Origin: CAZEIW01 sp964512305
GTDB taxonomy: Bacteria > Pseudomonadota > Gammaproteobacteria > Burkholderiales > Burkholderiaceae_F
Assembly (NCBI GenBank): GCA_964512305.1
Contig: CAZEIW010000023.1
Coordinates: forward strand, 1-50,060
Reading direction: 5' to 3'
DNA length: 50,060 bases
Shown piece by piece: positions 8,508 to 16,705 of this stretch (its first letter is position 1; the number at the start of each line of letters is the position of its first letter). The notes beneath the pieces are model-generated. The model did no database searches. It saw only the letters and a program-made list of their open reading frames with translations, and was not told the origin of the DNA. A program made the translations under genes and the position numbers.

Positions 8508-9662
8508 TCAATCTTTCACCAGCTCGAACCTGCCGTCCTTGACGGTGAGCAGCACCCGGGCCCGGCTGTCGTAGCCGGAGTGGTCCTGCTGCGTCATGTT
8601 GACGACTCCCTGCGAGGAGACCAGGTCCTTGGTGGCCTCGAGCGCATCGCGCAGCGCCGCCCGGAACTCGGGCGTGCCGGGCCTGGCGGTCCTGGCCGCC
8701 ACCGGAACCGCGCGCGCCAGCAACATCCCGGCGTCGTAGGTGCCGGCGCCGAAGATCGGCGGCTTGGCCCCGAACTGGTGCTCGTAGCTGTTGACGTATT
8801 CGAGCGCGACCTTCTTCGTCGGGATGGTGTCGGCGATCTCGTCGAGCACCAGGAGCATCGGGCCGACGATCAGCGCGCCCTCCACCTTCTTGCCGCCGAT
8901 CTGGATGAAGGCGCCGGTCGCCGAGCCGTGGGTGTGGTAGATCGTGCCTTTGTAGCCCGCGTCGACCAGCTGCATGTGCGGCAGCGCCGCGCCGGCGGCG
9001 ACGCCGGCCACCAGGACCGCGTCCGGCTTTGCGCTGATGAGCCGGGCAACCTGGCCCGTGACGCTCGTGTCCTGGCGGTTGTAGCGCTCGTTGGCGACGA
9101 TCTGCAGGCCGGCCTTCTCCGCCATCGGTGCGAACGTCTTGTACCAGCTCTCGCCGTAGGGGTCGTTGTAGCCGATGAAGCCGACCGTCTTGACGCCGCG
9201 CCTGGTCATCGCGGCGATCAGCCCGTCGCTGATGATGTCGTCGTTGGGATGGGTCTTGAAGACCCAGCGCTTCTTGTCGTCCATCGGCAGCACGACGGCC
9301 GGCGTCCCTACCGGCGCCAGCATCGGCGTGCGCGCCTCGGCCGCGAACTGCAGGACACCCATCGCGTTGGGCGAGCCGGAGGGACCGATCAGCGCATCGA
9401 CCGCGTATTCGCTGACGAGCTTCTTGGTCAGCTGGACGCTTTGCGTGGGGTCGCTCGCGTCGTCGAAGGGTATGTATTCGATCGTCAGGTCGCCCGCCTT
9501 CTTCGGCAGCAAGGCCACCGAGTTCCTCTGCGGAATGCCGACGAACGCGACGGGGCCCGTGGCCGAGCTGATGACGCCGATTTTCACCTGTGCCTGGGCC
9601 GGCGCCGCGGCGGCCAGCGCGAGTGCCGAAAGCATCAGCAGAGCTCTACTACTCGTGTTCAT
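8508..9662 (-). CDS. ABC transporter substrate-binding protein (LivK-type)
   Basis: A 384-residue periplasmic binding protein of the branched-chain amino acid / aromatic acid type. It begins with a clear signal peptide (MNTSSRALLMLSALALAAAAPAQA, cleavage near residue 24), then VKIGVISSATGP, the usual first strand of type I binding proteins, and GPSGSPNAMGVLQFAAEARTPMLAP. ATG 9662 follows AGGAGA at a good distance; the frame is open 11 codons further but without signal-peptide logic. Relatives capture aromatic acids such as phenylacetate or benzoate. No permease or ATPase gene is present in this window, so it must share one encoded elsewhere. Position in the run suggests indoleacetate or a related aromatic acid as ligand (inference). 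Confidence 0.85.
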   Translation of the reverse strand: MNTSSRALLMLSALALAAAAPAQAQVKIGVISSATGPVAFVGIPQRNSVALLPKKAGDLTIEYIPFDDASDPTQSVQLTKKLVSEYAVDALIGPSGSPNAMGVLQFAAEARTPMLAPVGTPAVVLPMDDKKRWVFKTHPNDDIISDGLIAAMTRRGVKTVGFIGYNDPYGESWYKTFAPMAEKAGLQIVANERYNRQDTSVTGQVARLISAKPDAVLVAGVAAGAALPHMQLVDAGYKGTIYHTHGSATGAFIQIGGKKVEGALIVGPMLLVLDEIADTIPTKKVALEYVNSYEHQFGAKPPIFGAGTYDAGMLLARAVPVAARTARPGTPEFRAALRDALEATKDLVSSQGVVNMTQQDHSGYDSRARVLLTVKDGRFELVKD

Positions 9663-9729
9663 TGCGTCTCCTGTCTCGTCGTGTCGACTGCCCAACCGGG
9701 CCGTTCGGGGTGCGGCGCCTGCAATCCGC

Positions 9730-11745
9730 CTATGCCGTCTTGCTGAAATCGGGCTTGCGCCCGGCCTGGAACGCGCCTATTCCTTCGCGCGCCGCTTCCG
9801 TGCACGCGCTCGCGCCCCAGGCGCGGTACCCGATCTCGAGCGCCTGCGCCAGCGTCGGGGCCGCGGCCGCTTCGCGGACCGCGGTTTCCATGATCCGTAT
9901 CACCTCTGGGCTGAGAGCCTGCCCGTCGAGGGACCTGGGCTCGATGCGCTCGAACTCGGGAATCCCGATCGGCCCGTCCGGGATCCCGCCCACGCGTCCG
10001 GCGAGCTCGTGCACGCGCGCGACCGCGGCCTGCACGAGCGCGGCGCCGTCGCCCGCCAATCGGTCGATCACGCCCAGCTCGAAGGCGCGCGCGGCCGTGA
10101 GGCGATCGGCCCGGCGCAGCATGCCGTGGAAGTCGGCCGCGGCTCGCGGCCAGCGGCGGTACGGCACGACCATGGCGCCGATTCCCGGGACGATGCCCAG
10201 CGTGACTTCCGGCAGCTGCAGCCATGCTTCCTTCAGAGCGACGATGCCGTGGCAGCGCATCGCGAGCTCCAGCCCGCCCCCGAGCGCCATTCCGTTCAGC
10301 GCCGCGACGACCGGCTTTCTCATGGCGTCGAGGTGGACCAGCAGGCGCGAGCAGTCGCGCGCGTAACGCGCCGACGCCTCGGCATCGCCCAGCATCGAAG
10401 GAAAGCGGCCGATGTCGGCACCGGCGCAGAACGCGCGCGTGCCGTAGCCGGTGATGACGAAGCCCGCCACCGCCGGATCGGCCTCGAAGCGCCGGATCGC
10501 CGCGAGCAGCTCGTCGGTCATCGCGTCGTGCAGCGCGTTGAGCGCCTCGGGGCGGCGCAGCGTGAGCACCTTGACGCCGCCGGTGTCGTCGACCTGCACG
10601 TGCCGCCCGAACGCCTGGTAGGCCGCGAGCGGGCGCTTGGGACCCGGCATGCCCGGGCGCTCGGAGACGAAGCGTTGGAGGATGCGGCGGGTCTCGGTCT
10701 CGCCCAGGTCGCGCATCAGGTCGAGCGGCCCGCTCTTGAAGCCCAGCGCGAGGCGGCAGCCGAGATCGAGGTCGGCGGGATCGCCGATGCCGCGGTCGAG
10801 GATGTCGACCGCCTGGGAAAACAGCACGCCCAGCAGCCGGTCGCGCACCGCCGCCACGGTCGCACCGGCCGTTTCGACGGTCTGCCCCGGCGCGACCGTC
10901 ACCCACTCGCCCACCGAGCGGAAGATCGGCGCCGGGCGGTAGTGCCCGCCCTCTTCTTCCGCCTGCAGGGTGTTGGTCTCGACGATGATCGGGTTGCCCC
11001 GGGCGAGGTTGAGCACGAAGAACGGCCCCGCGTGAACGTAGGCCGCGGCGACGCTGTCGACCTCAGCCGCGGTGGCGCGATCGAGCAGCATCGCGGCCTC
11101 GTTGCACCAGTTGTCGAACACGCGGTCCAGCATGAAGCACACGGCGTCGGCCGTCGTCAGCGGCACTTTCCCGGTCGCGGCGAAGAGCCATCGCAGCCAG
11201 GCGATGACCTCGGGGTCGGCCTTCTCCCAGGCGATCACTTCCACTGCTGGGTTTCGCCATGCCGGCGCGAAGAAGTGCGTGACCGTGGCCCGCTCCGGGT
11301 GCTCGAGCCCGGAAAACAGGCGCGCCGCCGGCAGCGAGCTGGTGTTCGAGGTGATCGGCGTGCGTGCCGGCACGACCCGTTCGATCTGGGTGAAAATGCG
11401 CCGCTTGAGCGCGAGGTTCTCGGTCGCGGCCTCGATGACCCAGTCGCAGTCGGCGAGCGCCCCGTAGTCGAGCGTCCCCTCGATGCCGGCGGTGACGGCC
11501 GCCGCCTTCGCCGGGCTCATCTTGCCGCGGGCCACCGCCTTGCCCGCGTATTCCTGGCAGCGTTGCAGGGCCCGGTCCAGCGCCGGCTGGACGACGTCGA
11601 CCAGCGTGAGACGGATCTGAGGCAGGGCGCTCTTCAGGTAGTAGCCGATGTCGGGACCGATGGTGCCGGCGCCGATGATCGCGACATGGCGCGGCAGCGG
11701 CCGCTCCGGCGCCTGCAGCAACGGGTTGGCGGTCATCCTAGGCAT
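9730..11745 (-). CDS. 3-Hydroxyacyl-CoA dehydrogenase / enoyl-CoA hydratase fusion
   Basis: A 671-residue bifunctional beta-oxidation enzyme. The N-terminal half is the dehydrogenase: the NAD-binding GAGTIGPDIG near residue 26 and the catalytic His segment THFFAPAW. The C-terminal third is a crotonase: oxyanion-hole segment AFCAGADIGRF, then GGGLELAMRC and LPEVTLGIVPG, which keep both catalytic Glu residues. The domain order (dehydrogenase first) is the opposite of FadB/FadJ and is like Bacillus FadN and archaeal crotonyl-CoA hydratase/dehydrogenases. In an indoleacetate pathway it would hydrate 2-aminocinnamoyl-CoA and oxidise the alcohol to the 3-oxoacyl-CoA for the thiolase. ATG 11745 has GGAG nine bases upstream and overlaps the preceding gene by eight bases. 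Confidence 0.9.
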   Translation of the reverse strand: MPRMTANPLLQAPERPLPRHVAIIGAGTIGPDIGYYLKSALPQIRLTLVDVVQPALDRALQRCQEYAGKAVARGKMSPAKAAAVTAGIEGTLDYGALADCDWVIEAATENLALKRRIFTQIERVVPARTPITSNTSSLPAARLFSGLEHPERATVTHFFAPAWRNPAVEVIAWEKADPEVIAWLRWLFAATGKVPLTTADAVCFMLDRVFDNWCNEAAMLLDRATAAEVDSVAAAYVHAGPFFVLNLARGNPIIVETNTLQAEEEGGHYRPAPIFRSVGEWVTVAPGQTVETAGATVAAVRDRLLGVLFSQAVDILDRGIGDPADLDLGCRLALGFKSGPLDLMRDLGETETRRILQRFVSERPGMPGPKRPLAAYQAFGRHVQVDDTGGVKVLTLRRPEALNALHDAMTDELLAAIRRFEADPAVAGFVITGYGTRAFCAGADIGRFPSMLGDAEASARYARDCSRLLVHLDAMRKPVVAALNGMALGGGLELAMRCHGIVALKEAWLQLPEVTLGIVPGIGAMVVPYRRWPRAAADFHGMLRRADRLTAARAFELGVIDRLAGDGAALVQAAVARVHELAGRVGGIPDGPIGIPEFERIEPRSLDGQALSPEVIRIMETAVREAAAAPTLAQALEIGYRAWGASACTEAAREGIGAFQAGRKPDFSKTA

Positions 11746-12949
11746 GCGTCGCGGCTCCGCCGGCGACGATCCGCTGCCGGGACAGGCTCTCGATCTCCCC
11801 GGCCTCGAAGCCCGCCTCGACCAGCACCGCCGTCGTGTGCTCGCCGTACGTGGGCGCGAAGGCGAGCTCGGCGCGGGACCCTGCGAGGTCGACCGCCATC
11901 GGCTGCATGCGGACCGGCCGGCCGCCGGGCAGGCGGGTCGCGGTCAGCCGGTCGCCGATCGCCGGCATCGCGCGCGCAGCGGCGATGTCGTGGATCGGCG
12001 CGTGCGGGATCGCAGCCTTGCGGAAGTCGTCGGAGATCTCGGCCGTCGTCCAGCGCCGCGTCGCCTCGGCCATGTCGCGATGGATCGCCTCGCGCTGCGC
12101 GTGCCGTCCCTCGTTGGTGGCGCGCACTTCGTTTCCGACCGCGGAGAACTTCGGGATCGCGGTCAGCCGCTTCCACTGAACGTCGCTGCCGATGGCCATG
12201 TAGATGAAGCCGTCGCGCGTCGGATACACGTTGGTCGGGATGAATTTTCGGTGCTCGTTGCCGCACCGGGTCACCTCGCCCGGCTGGCAGCCGAAGTCGA
12301 GCAGCGGCAGCGTCGTGATGAGCCAGGAAGCCGCGGCCTGCAGCATCGAGACGTCGATTCGCATCCCCCTGCCGGTCTCCGCCCGCTCCGCCAGCGCATA
12401 CATCACGTGGGCGTAGACCTCGTCGCCTGCCTTCAGGTCCACCAGCGGCACGCCGGAAAGGGTCGGCGGACCGTCGGCGCTTCCGGTCAGTTCCATGTAC
12501 CCGACCATGGCCTGGATCACGGGGTCGTAGCCGGGAACATCGGGAAAGTCGGGGCCCATCGCGGATATGCCGGCCCAGATGAGATCGGGCTTGGCGGCGC
12601 TCAAGGTCTCGTAGTCGATTCCGAGCTGGGCATAGCGGCGCGGCATCGTGTTGCAACAGAAGACATCGACGTCGAGCTCGCGGACGAGGCGCTGCAGCAC
12701 CTGCTGTCCGCGGGGCTCCTTCAAGTTGATGGCGATGGCTTCCTTGCCGACGTTCGGCGCGATGAAATAGGTGCGCCGGTCGTCGCCCGCCACCTTCGCC
12801 CCGATGTAGCGGTTCGGGTCCCCCGGAAGGCCATCCCCGCCCGGGGTCGATTCGACACGGATCACGCGCCAGCCGAGCTGGACGAAGCGAAGCGTCGCGT
12901 AGGGCAGCGACAGCGCCTGCTCGACCGACAGCACCGTGCGCCTTTTCAT
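11738..12949 (-). CDS. CoA-transferase family III (CaiB/BaiF)
   Basis: A 403-residue class III CoA-transferase. Typical segments are GDPNRYIGAKVAGDDRRTYFIAPNVGKEAIAINLK-like text in the N-terminal half (the N-x-x-K-x-x-I-x-x-x-L pattern), a candidate catalytic Asp in GVPLVDLKAGDEVYAHVMYAL (the family Asp before a helix), and GRGMRIDVSM. These enzymes move CoA between carboxylic acids through an aspartyl-CoA intermediate. The gene overlaps the molybdenum subunit by ATGA. In the Aromatoleum iaa system a CoA-transferase (IaaL) acts at the phenylsuccinate / 2-aminophenylsuccinate step, and this gene is the natural counterpart; the exact CoA donor cannot be inferred. Confidence 0.88.
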   Translation of the reverse strand: MKRRTVLSVEQALSLPYATLRFVQLGWRVIRVESTPGGDGLPGDPNRYIGAKVAGDDRRTYFIAPNVGKEAIAINLKEPRGQQVLQRLVRELDVDVFCCNTMPRRYAQLGIDYETLSAAKPDLIWAGISAMGPDFPDVPGYDPVIQAMVGYMELTGSADGPPTLSGVPLVDLKAGDEVYAHVMYALAERAETGRGMRIDVSMLQAAASWLITTLPLLDFGCQPGEVTRCGNEHRKFIPTNVYPTRDGFIYMAIGSDVQWKRLTAIPKFSAVGNEVRATNEGRHAQREAIHRDMAEATRRWTTAEISDDFRKAAIPHAPIHDIAAARAMPAIGDRLTATRLPGGRPVRMQPMAVDLAGSRAELAFAPTYGEHTTAVLVEAGFEAGEIESLSRQRIVAGGAATHA

Positions 12950-15348
12950 GCAGGCTTCCAGTCCGGCTCCGGCAGGCGGCCGTTCAGGGCGCGGTAGACC
13001 CGCTCGGGCGTGAACGGCAGCTCGCGGATGCGCACGCCCGTGGCATTGAAGATCGCATTGGCGGTAGCGGCGGCGACGCAGATGGCCGGCGCCTCGCCCA
13101 CCCCCTTCGCGCCTTGCGGGCCCTCGCCGTCCATGGATTCGATGAAGGCGATGTCCATCTCGGGAATTTCCGGCGCCGTCACCAGCTTGTAGTCGCGGAA
13201 GCTCGGGTTGCGCACGACGCCGTCCTGCACCATGAGGTTCTCGGTCAGCGCGTAGCCCTGCCCCATCACGACGCCGCCCTCGATCTGGCCCTCGATGCCG
13301 AGCCGGTTCAGGACCCGGCCCACGTCGTGGGCCGCGGTCACGCGCTTCATCGCGACGATCCCGGTGTCGGTATCGACCTCGACCTCGACGACCTGCGTCG
13401 CCCACGCATATGCGGCCGAGACGTCCCCCTTGAACTGCCTGTCCTGGTGCACGCTCGGCGGCTCGTAGTAGAACGTCGTCATCACGAGCTCGGCCTTGTC
13501 GGAGAAGTGCAGATTGCGGATCAGCTTCGACAGGCCGATCATCACTTCGCCGCTCGCGGCCCTGACGACGCAGCCGCCGCGCAATTCGAGCTCGCCGGCG
13601 GCGCACTCGAATTTCCTCGCCGCGGCCGCGAGGATCTTCGCCTTGGCGAGCCTCGCCGCGCCGATGGCGGAATTGCCGGCGATGAACGTGGTCCGGCTGG
13701 CGTGCACGCCGACGTCCCAGGGCGTGATCGCGGTGTCGTTGTTGACGACCGTCACCGCCGAGATCGGCAGGCCGAGCTCCTCGCAGACGAGCTGCGACAG
13801 CACGGTTTCCGAGCCCTGGCCGATTTCCGAAGCGCCCGTGATCAGGGTCACGTTGGCGAAGTCGTCCATCTTCAGGATCGTCCCGCAGCCGTCGGATGGA
13901 TAGATCTTCGCGCCGCCGCCGACGTGCAGCATCGACGCCATCCCGATGCCGCGCTTGAGATTGCCGGGCTTCCCGCGGTCGGCGGCGTTCTGCCGGAACT
14001 TGCGCGCGAACCCGCTGCGCTCGGCCGATGTCGTCAGGCACTCCTTGAAGCCGCAGCTCTTGAACACCATGCCCTGCCCGGTCGTCTCACCGGCGTCCTG
14101 GGCGTTCTTCAGGCGGAACTCGAGCGGATCCATGCCGATCGCCTCGGCGAGCATGTCGATGTGCTGCTCGATGGCGAACGTGGCCTGCAGGTTGCCGTAG
14201 CCGCGGAAGGAGCCCGCGTACGGGTTGTTCGTGTAGACGGCGACCGTGTGGTAGTCGCAGTGCGGCACGCGGTACAGCGAGGAGAAGGTCTGCATCATCA
14301 CGAACGGCGTCGTCGCGCCCCACGAGGTGTAGGCGCCGTTGTCGTGCAGCGTGTGCACCTGCCGGAAAGTCAGCGTGCCGTCCTTGCGGCAGCCCGAGCG
14401 AAGGGTCAGCAGCACCGGCTGGCGCGTCGGCGAGGCGAGGAACTCCTCCTCGCGGCTGAACACGATCTTCACCGGGCGCTTCGCGGCGCGGGCTAGGAAG
14501 AGGCAGATCACCTCGAACGGGTAGATGTCGAGCTTGGACCCGAAGCCGCCGCCGATGGGCGGCTGGACGATGCGGATGCGGGCCGGGTCCATGTTCATGT
14601 ACTCGGCGAATTCGCGCTTGTGCAGGAACGGCACCTGCGTGTTCGAGTACATCAGCAGGTTGCCCGAGGCGTCGAACTCCGCGATCATCCCCGACACGCC
14701 GAGGCAGCAGTGGGTCACGTAATGGAGCTTGAACGTGTCCTCGATCACGACGTCCGACTCGGCCTCGCCCCGCGCGACGTCGCCGTGGCTGTAGTCGAAG
14801 CGCATCGCCACGTTGTCGGTCTTGCCGGTGTAGGCGATCGGCATCTCGGTGCCGGGCTGCCCGTGGCCGCCGGCGGCACCGCCCGGGGGATGGATCAGCA
14901 CCGCGCCGGGCTTGAGCGCCTCGGTCGCGTCGCTCAGGACCGGCAGGTCCTCGTATTCGACTTCGATCAGCTTCAGCGCCGCCGCCGCGATCTCCTCCGT
15001 GTCGGCCGCCACCGCGGCGATCTCGTCGCGCTGGCTGCGCACCCGGCCGCCCTTGAGCGGGAAGTGGTCCCTGGCGACGCCGATCGGCCGCTGGTCGGGC
15101 ACGTCGGCGGCGGTGATCACGACGTGCACCCCCGGCAGCGCCCTGGCCCGGCTCGTGTCGATGCGCTTGATCAGGGCGTGGACCCGCGCCGACCGCAGGA
15201 TCCTGCCGTGCAGCTGCCCCGGGAGATCGATGTCGTGGATGTAGCGCGTCCTGCCGCTCGCCTTTTCCGGCGCATCCATCTTCGGGATGCGCTTGCCGAT
15301 CAGCGAATCGGGTTCGAGGGTGGCGGGCGTCTTGCCGGCGATGTCCAT
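12946..15348 (-). CDS. Xanthine-dehydrogenase-family hydroxylase, molybdenum subunit
   Basis: An 800-residue large subunit of the xanthine oxidase family. Visible landmarks are GKRIPKMDAPEKASGRTRYIHD at the start, PPIGGGFGSK around the middle (molybdopterin contact), GSFRGYGNLQATFAIEQHIDMLAEAIGMDPLEFR, and near the C-terminus GAKGVGEAP with the conserved active-site Glu. The family hydroxylates a carbon next to a ring nitrogen or in a CoA-linked ring, using water and passing electrons through 2Fe-2S and FAD. Start ATG 15348 lies 10 bases behind the 2Fe-2S gene and 3' end overlaps the CoA-transferase. In this setting it is the candidate that converts indoleacetate to 2-oxoindole-3-acetate. Related subunits include 4-hydroxybenzoyl-CoA reductase and nicotinate dehydrogenase, so the substrate call rests on context. 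Confidence 0.9.
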   Translation of the reverse strand: MDIAGKTPATLEPDSLIGKRIPKMDAPEKASGRTRYIHDIDLPGQLHGRILRSARVHALIKRIDTSRARALPGVHVVITAADVPDQRPIGVARDHFPLKGGRVRSQRDEIAAVAADTEEIAAAALKLIEVEYEDLPVLSDATEALKPGAVLIHPPGGAAGGHGQPGTEMPIAYTGKTDNVAMRFDYSHGDVARGEAESDVVIEDTFKLHYVTHCCLGVSGMIAEFDASGNLLMYSNTQVPFLHKREFAEYMNMDPARIRIVQPPIGGGFGSKLDIYPFEVICLFLARAAKRPVKIVFSREEEFLASPTRQPVLLTLRSGCRKDGTLTFRQVHTLHDNGAYTSWGATTPFVMMQTFSSLYRVPHCDYHTVAVYTNNPYAGSFRGYGNLQATFAIEQHIDMLAEAIGMDPLEFRLKNAQDAGETTGQGMVFKSCGFKECLTTSAERSGFARKFRQNAADRGKPGNLKRGIGMASMLHVGGGAKIYPSDGCGTILKMDDFANVTLITGASEIGQGSETVLSQLVCEELGLPISAVTVVNNDTAITPWDVGVHASRTTFIAGNSAIGAARLAKAKILAAAARKFECAAGELELRGGCVVRAASGEVMIGLSKLIRNLHFSDKAELVMTTFYYEPPSVHQDRQFKGDVSAAYAWATQVVEVEVDTDTGIVAMKRVTAAHDVGRVLNRLGIEGQIEGGVVMGQGYALTENLMVQDGVVRNPSFRDYKLVTAPEIPEMDIAFIESMDGEGPQGAKGVGEAPAICVAAATANAIFNATGVRIRELPFTPERVYRALNGRLPEPDWKPA

Positions 15349-15358
15349 GGCGATCCGC

Positions 15359-15835
15359 CTACTCGTCGTAGCCAGCGCCGGCCGAGCCGATCGCGTCGAC
15401 GATCTTCTTGTAGCCCGTGCAGCGGCACAGGTTGCCCTCGATGCCGCGCTTGATGGCGGCCTCGTCCGCGCACGCATGCTTGCGCAGCAGGTGGTCGGCC
15501 TGCACCACCATGCCCGGCGTGCAGAAGCCGCATTGAACCGCGCCGTGCTCGACGAACGCGGCCCGCAGCGTGGCGGCGCGCGGGTCGTTCGCCAGGCCCT
15601 CGATCGTCGTCACCTCGCGGCCGTCGCAATCGACCGCGAACATCAGGCAGGAGTTGACCGTGACGCCGTCGACCCGGATGGTGCAGGCGCCGCACTCGCC
15701 CTCGCCGCAGCCGTACTTGGTGCCGGTCAGGCCGATCTCGTCGCGCAACATGTCGAGCGCGCTCATGTCGGGGCGCACGCCGACGCGCCTGCGGACGCCG
15801 TTCAGGGTGAATTCGATCTCAATGCCCTGCGACAT
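15359..15835 (-). CDS. Xanthine-dehydrogenase-family hydroxylase, 2Fe-2S subunit
   Basis: A 158-residue subunit with two 2Fe-2S clusters. The plant-ferredoxin-type site is CGEGECGACTI with a further Cys in NSCLMF (about residues 43-64); the second site is QCGFCTPGM and NLCRCTGY (about 101-140). It relays electrons from the molybdenum centre to FAD. Length and motif spacing are normal for the family. ATG 15835 lies within the last codons of the FAD subunit gene (17-base overlap), and the molybdenum subunit follows after 10 bases, so the three subunits are made from one message. Confidence 0.95.
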   Translation of the reverse strand: MSQGIEIEFTLNGVRRRVGVRPDMSALDMLRDEIGLTGTKYGCGEGECGACTIRVDGVTVNSCLMFAVDCDGREVTTIEGLANDPRAATLRAAFVEHGAVQCGFCTPGMVVQADHLLRKHACADEAAIKRGIEGNLCRCTGYKKIVDAIGSAGAGYDE

Positions 15836-16685
15836 GGCTGAGCATCCTCCGGGTCATGTTGCGGATCATCTGCCTGCGGTACCAGGCCGTCGCGCGGACG
15901 TCGTCGATCGGATCGACTTCGTCGTGCGCGATCTGCGCCGCTCGTTCGATCGTCGCCTGGTCCAGGCGCCGCCCCTCCAGCGCCGCCTCGGTCTGCGGCG
16001 CGCGCACCGGCGTCGGCGCCACGGCGCCGAAGGCCACCCGCACGCCGTGCAGCAGGCCGCTGTCGATCGTCGCGGCAAGGCCGATCGAGATGGTCGAGAT
16101 GTCGAGCGCGGGGCGCGCGCCGAACTTGTGGAAGTGCGCGACGTGGCGGGCGCCCGGCAGCGCAATTCGCACGCCGGTCACGAGCTCGTTCGCGCCGCGG
16201 CGGGTCCTGCCGGGGCCGGCGAAGAACGCGGACAGCGGCATGCTGCGCCTGACGAGCGCACCGCCCGACGCGCCGGCGAGCTCGACGCCGGCGTCCAGCA
16301 CCAGCAGCGGGACCAGCAAGTCGCCGGCCGGCGAGGCGTTGCAGATGTTGCCGCCGAGCGTGGCCGCGTTGCGGATCTGGTCGCTGGCGAAATGGTCGCA
16401 GGCTTCGACCAGCACCGGGAGGCGCTGCCTGGCGAGGCTGCTCTCCATGATCTCGGTGACGGTGGCGAGCGCGCCGATGCGGATCTCCCCGCCCTCGAGC
16501 TCGATGCCCCCGAGCTCCGGGATGCGCCGGACATTCATCAGCCTGCGCCCGAGCGCGATGCGCCCGGCGCGGCTTTGCGGCATCAGGTCGGTGCCGCCGG
16601 CGACGATGGTCACGTCGCCGTTTTCGAGCCATTGAACGGCCTGTTCCAGGCCCGTGGGCGCGAGGTATTGCTGGATTTCGCTCAA
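15819..16685 (-). CDS. Xanthine-dehydrogenase-family hydroxylase, FAD subunit (TTG start)
   Basis: A 288-residue FAD-binding medium subunit. The segment TIVAGGTDLMPQSRAG near residue 28 and ATLGGNICNASPAGDLLVPLLVLDA near residue 113 are the two FAD-binding loops of the family. There is no ATG at the expected N-terminus. TTG at 16685 is preceded by GAGGGA at five bases and gives a protein starting SEIQQYLAPTGLEQAVQWL, as in homologues, so TTG is the likely start. The gene follows the mutase large subunit by 20 bases and overlaps the 2Fe-2S gene by 17. It transfers electrons to the physiological acceptor. Confidence 0.88.
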   Translation of the reverse strand: MSEIQQYLAPTGLEQAVQWLENGDVTIVAGGTDLMPQSRAGRIALGRRLMNVRRIPELGGIELEGGEIRIGALATVTEIMESSLARQRLPVLVEACDHFASDQIRNAATLGGNICNASPAGDLLVPLLVLDAGVELAGASGGALVRRSMPLSAFFAGPGRTRRGANELVTGVRIALPGARHVAHFHKFGARPALDISTISIGLAATIDSGLLHGVRVAFGAVAPTPVRAPQTEAALEGRRLDQATIERAAQIAHDEVDPIDDVRATAWYRRQMIRNMTRRMLSHVAGH

Positions 16686-16705
16686 GTCGGTCCCTCGATG
16701 ATTTC

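Noticed and set aside
9175..12207. 1010-codon plus-strand open frame across the binding protein and fusion genes
   Set aside because: Same reason; it crosses three well-supported minus-strand genes and has no recognisable motif.
12946..16685. Purine catabolic xanthine dehydrogenase
   Set aside because: The subunits are split and placed with CoA ligase, mutase and thiolase; no other purine gene is near.
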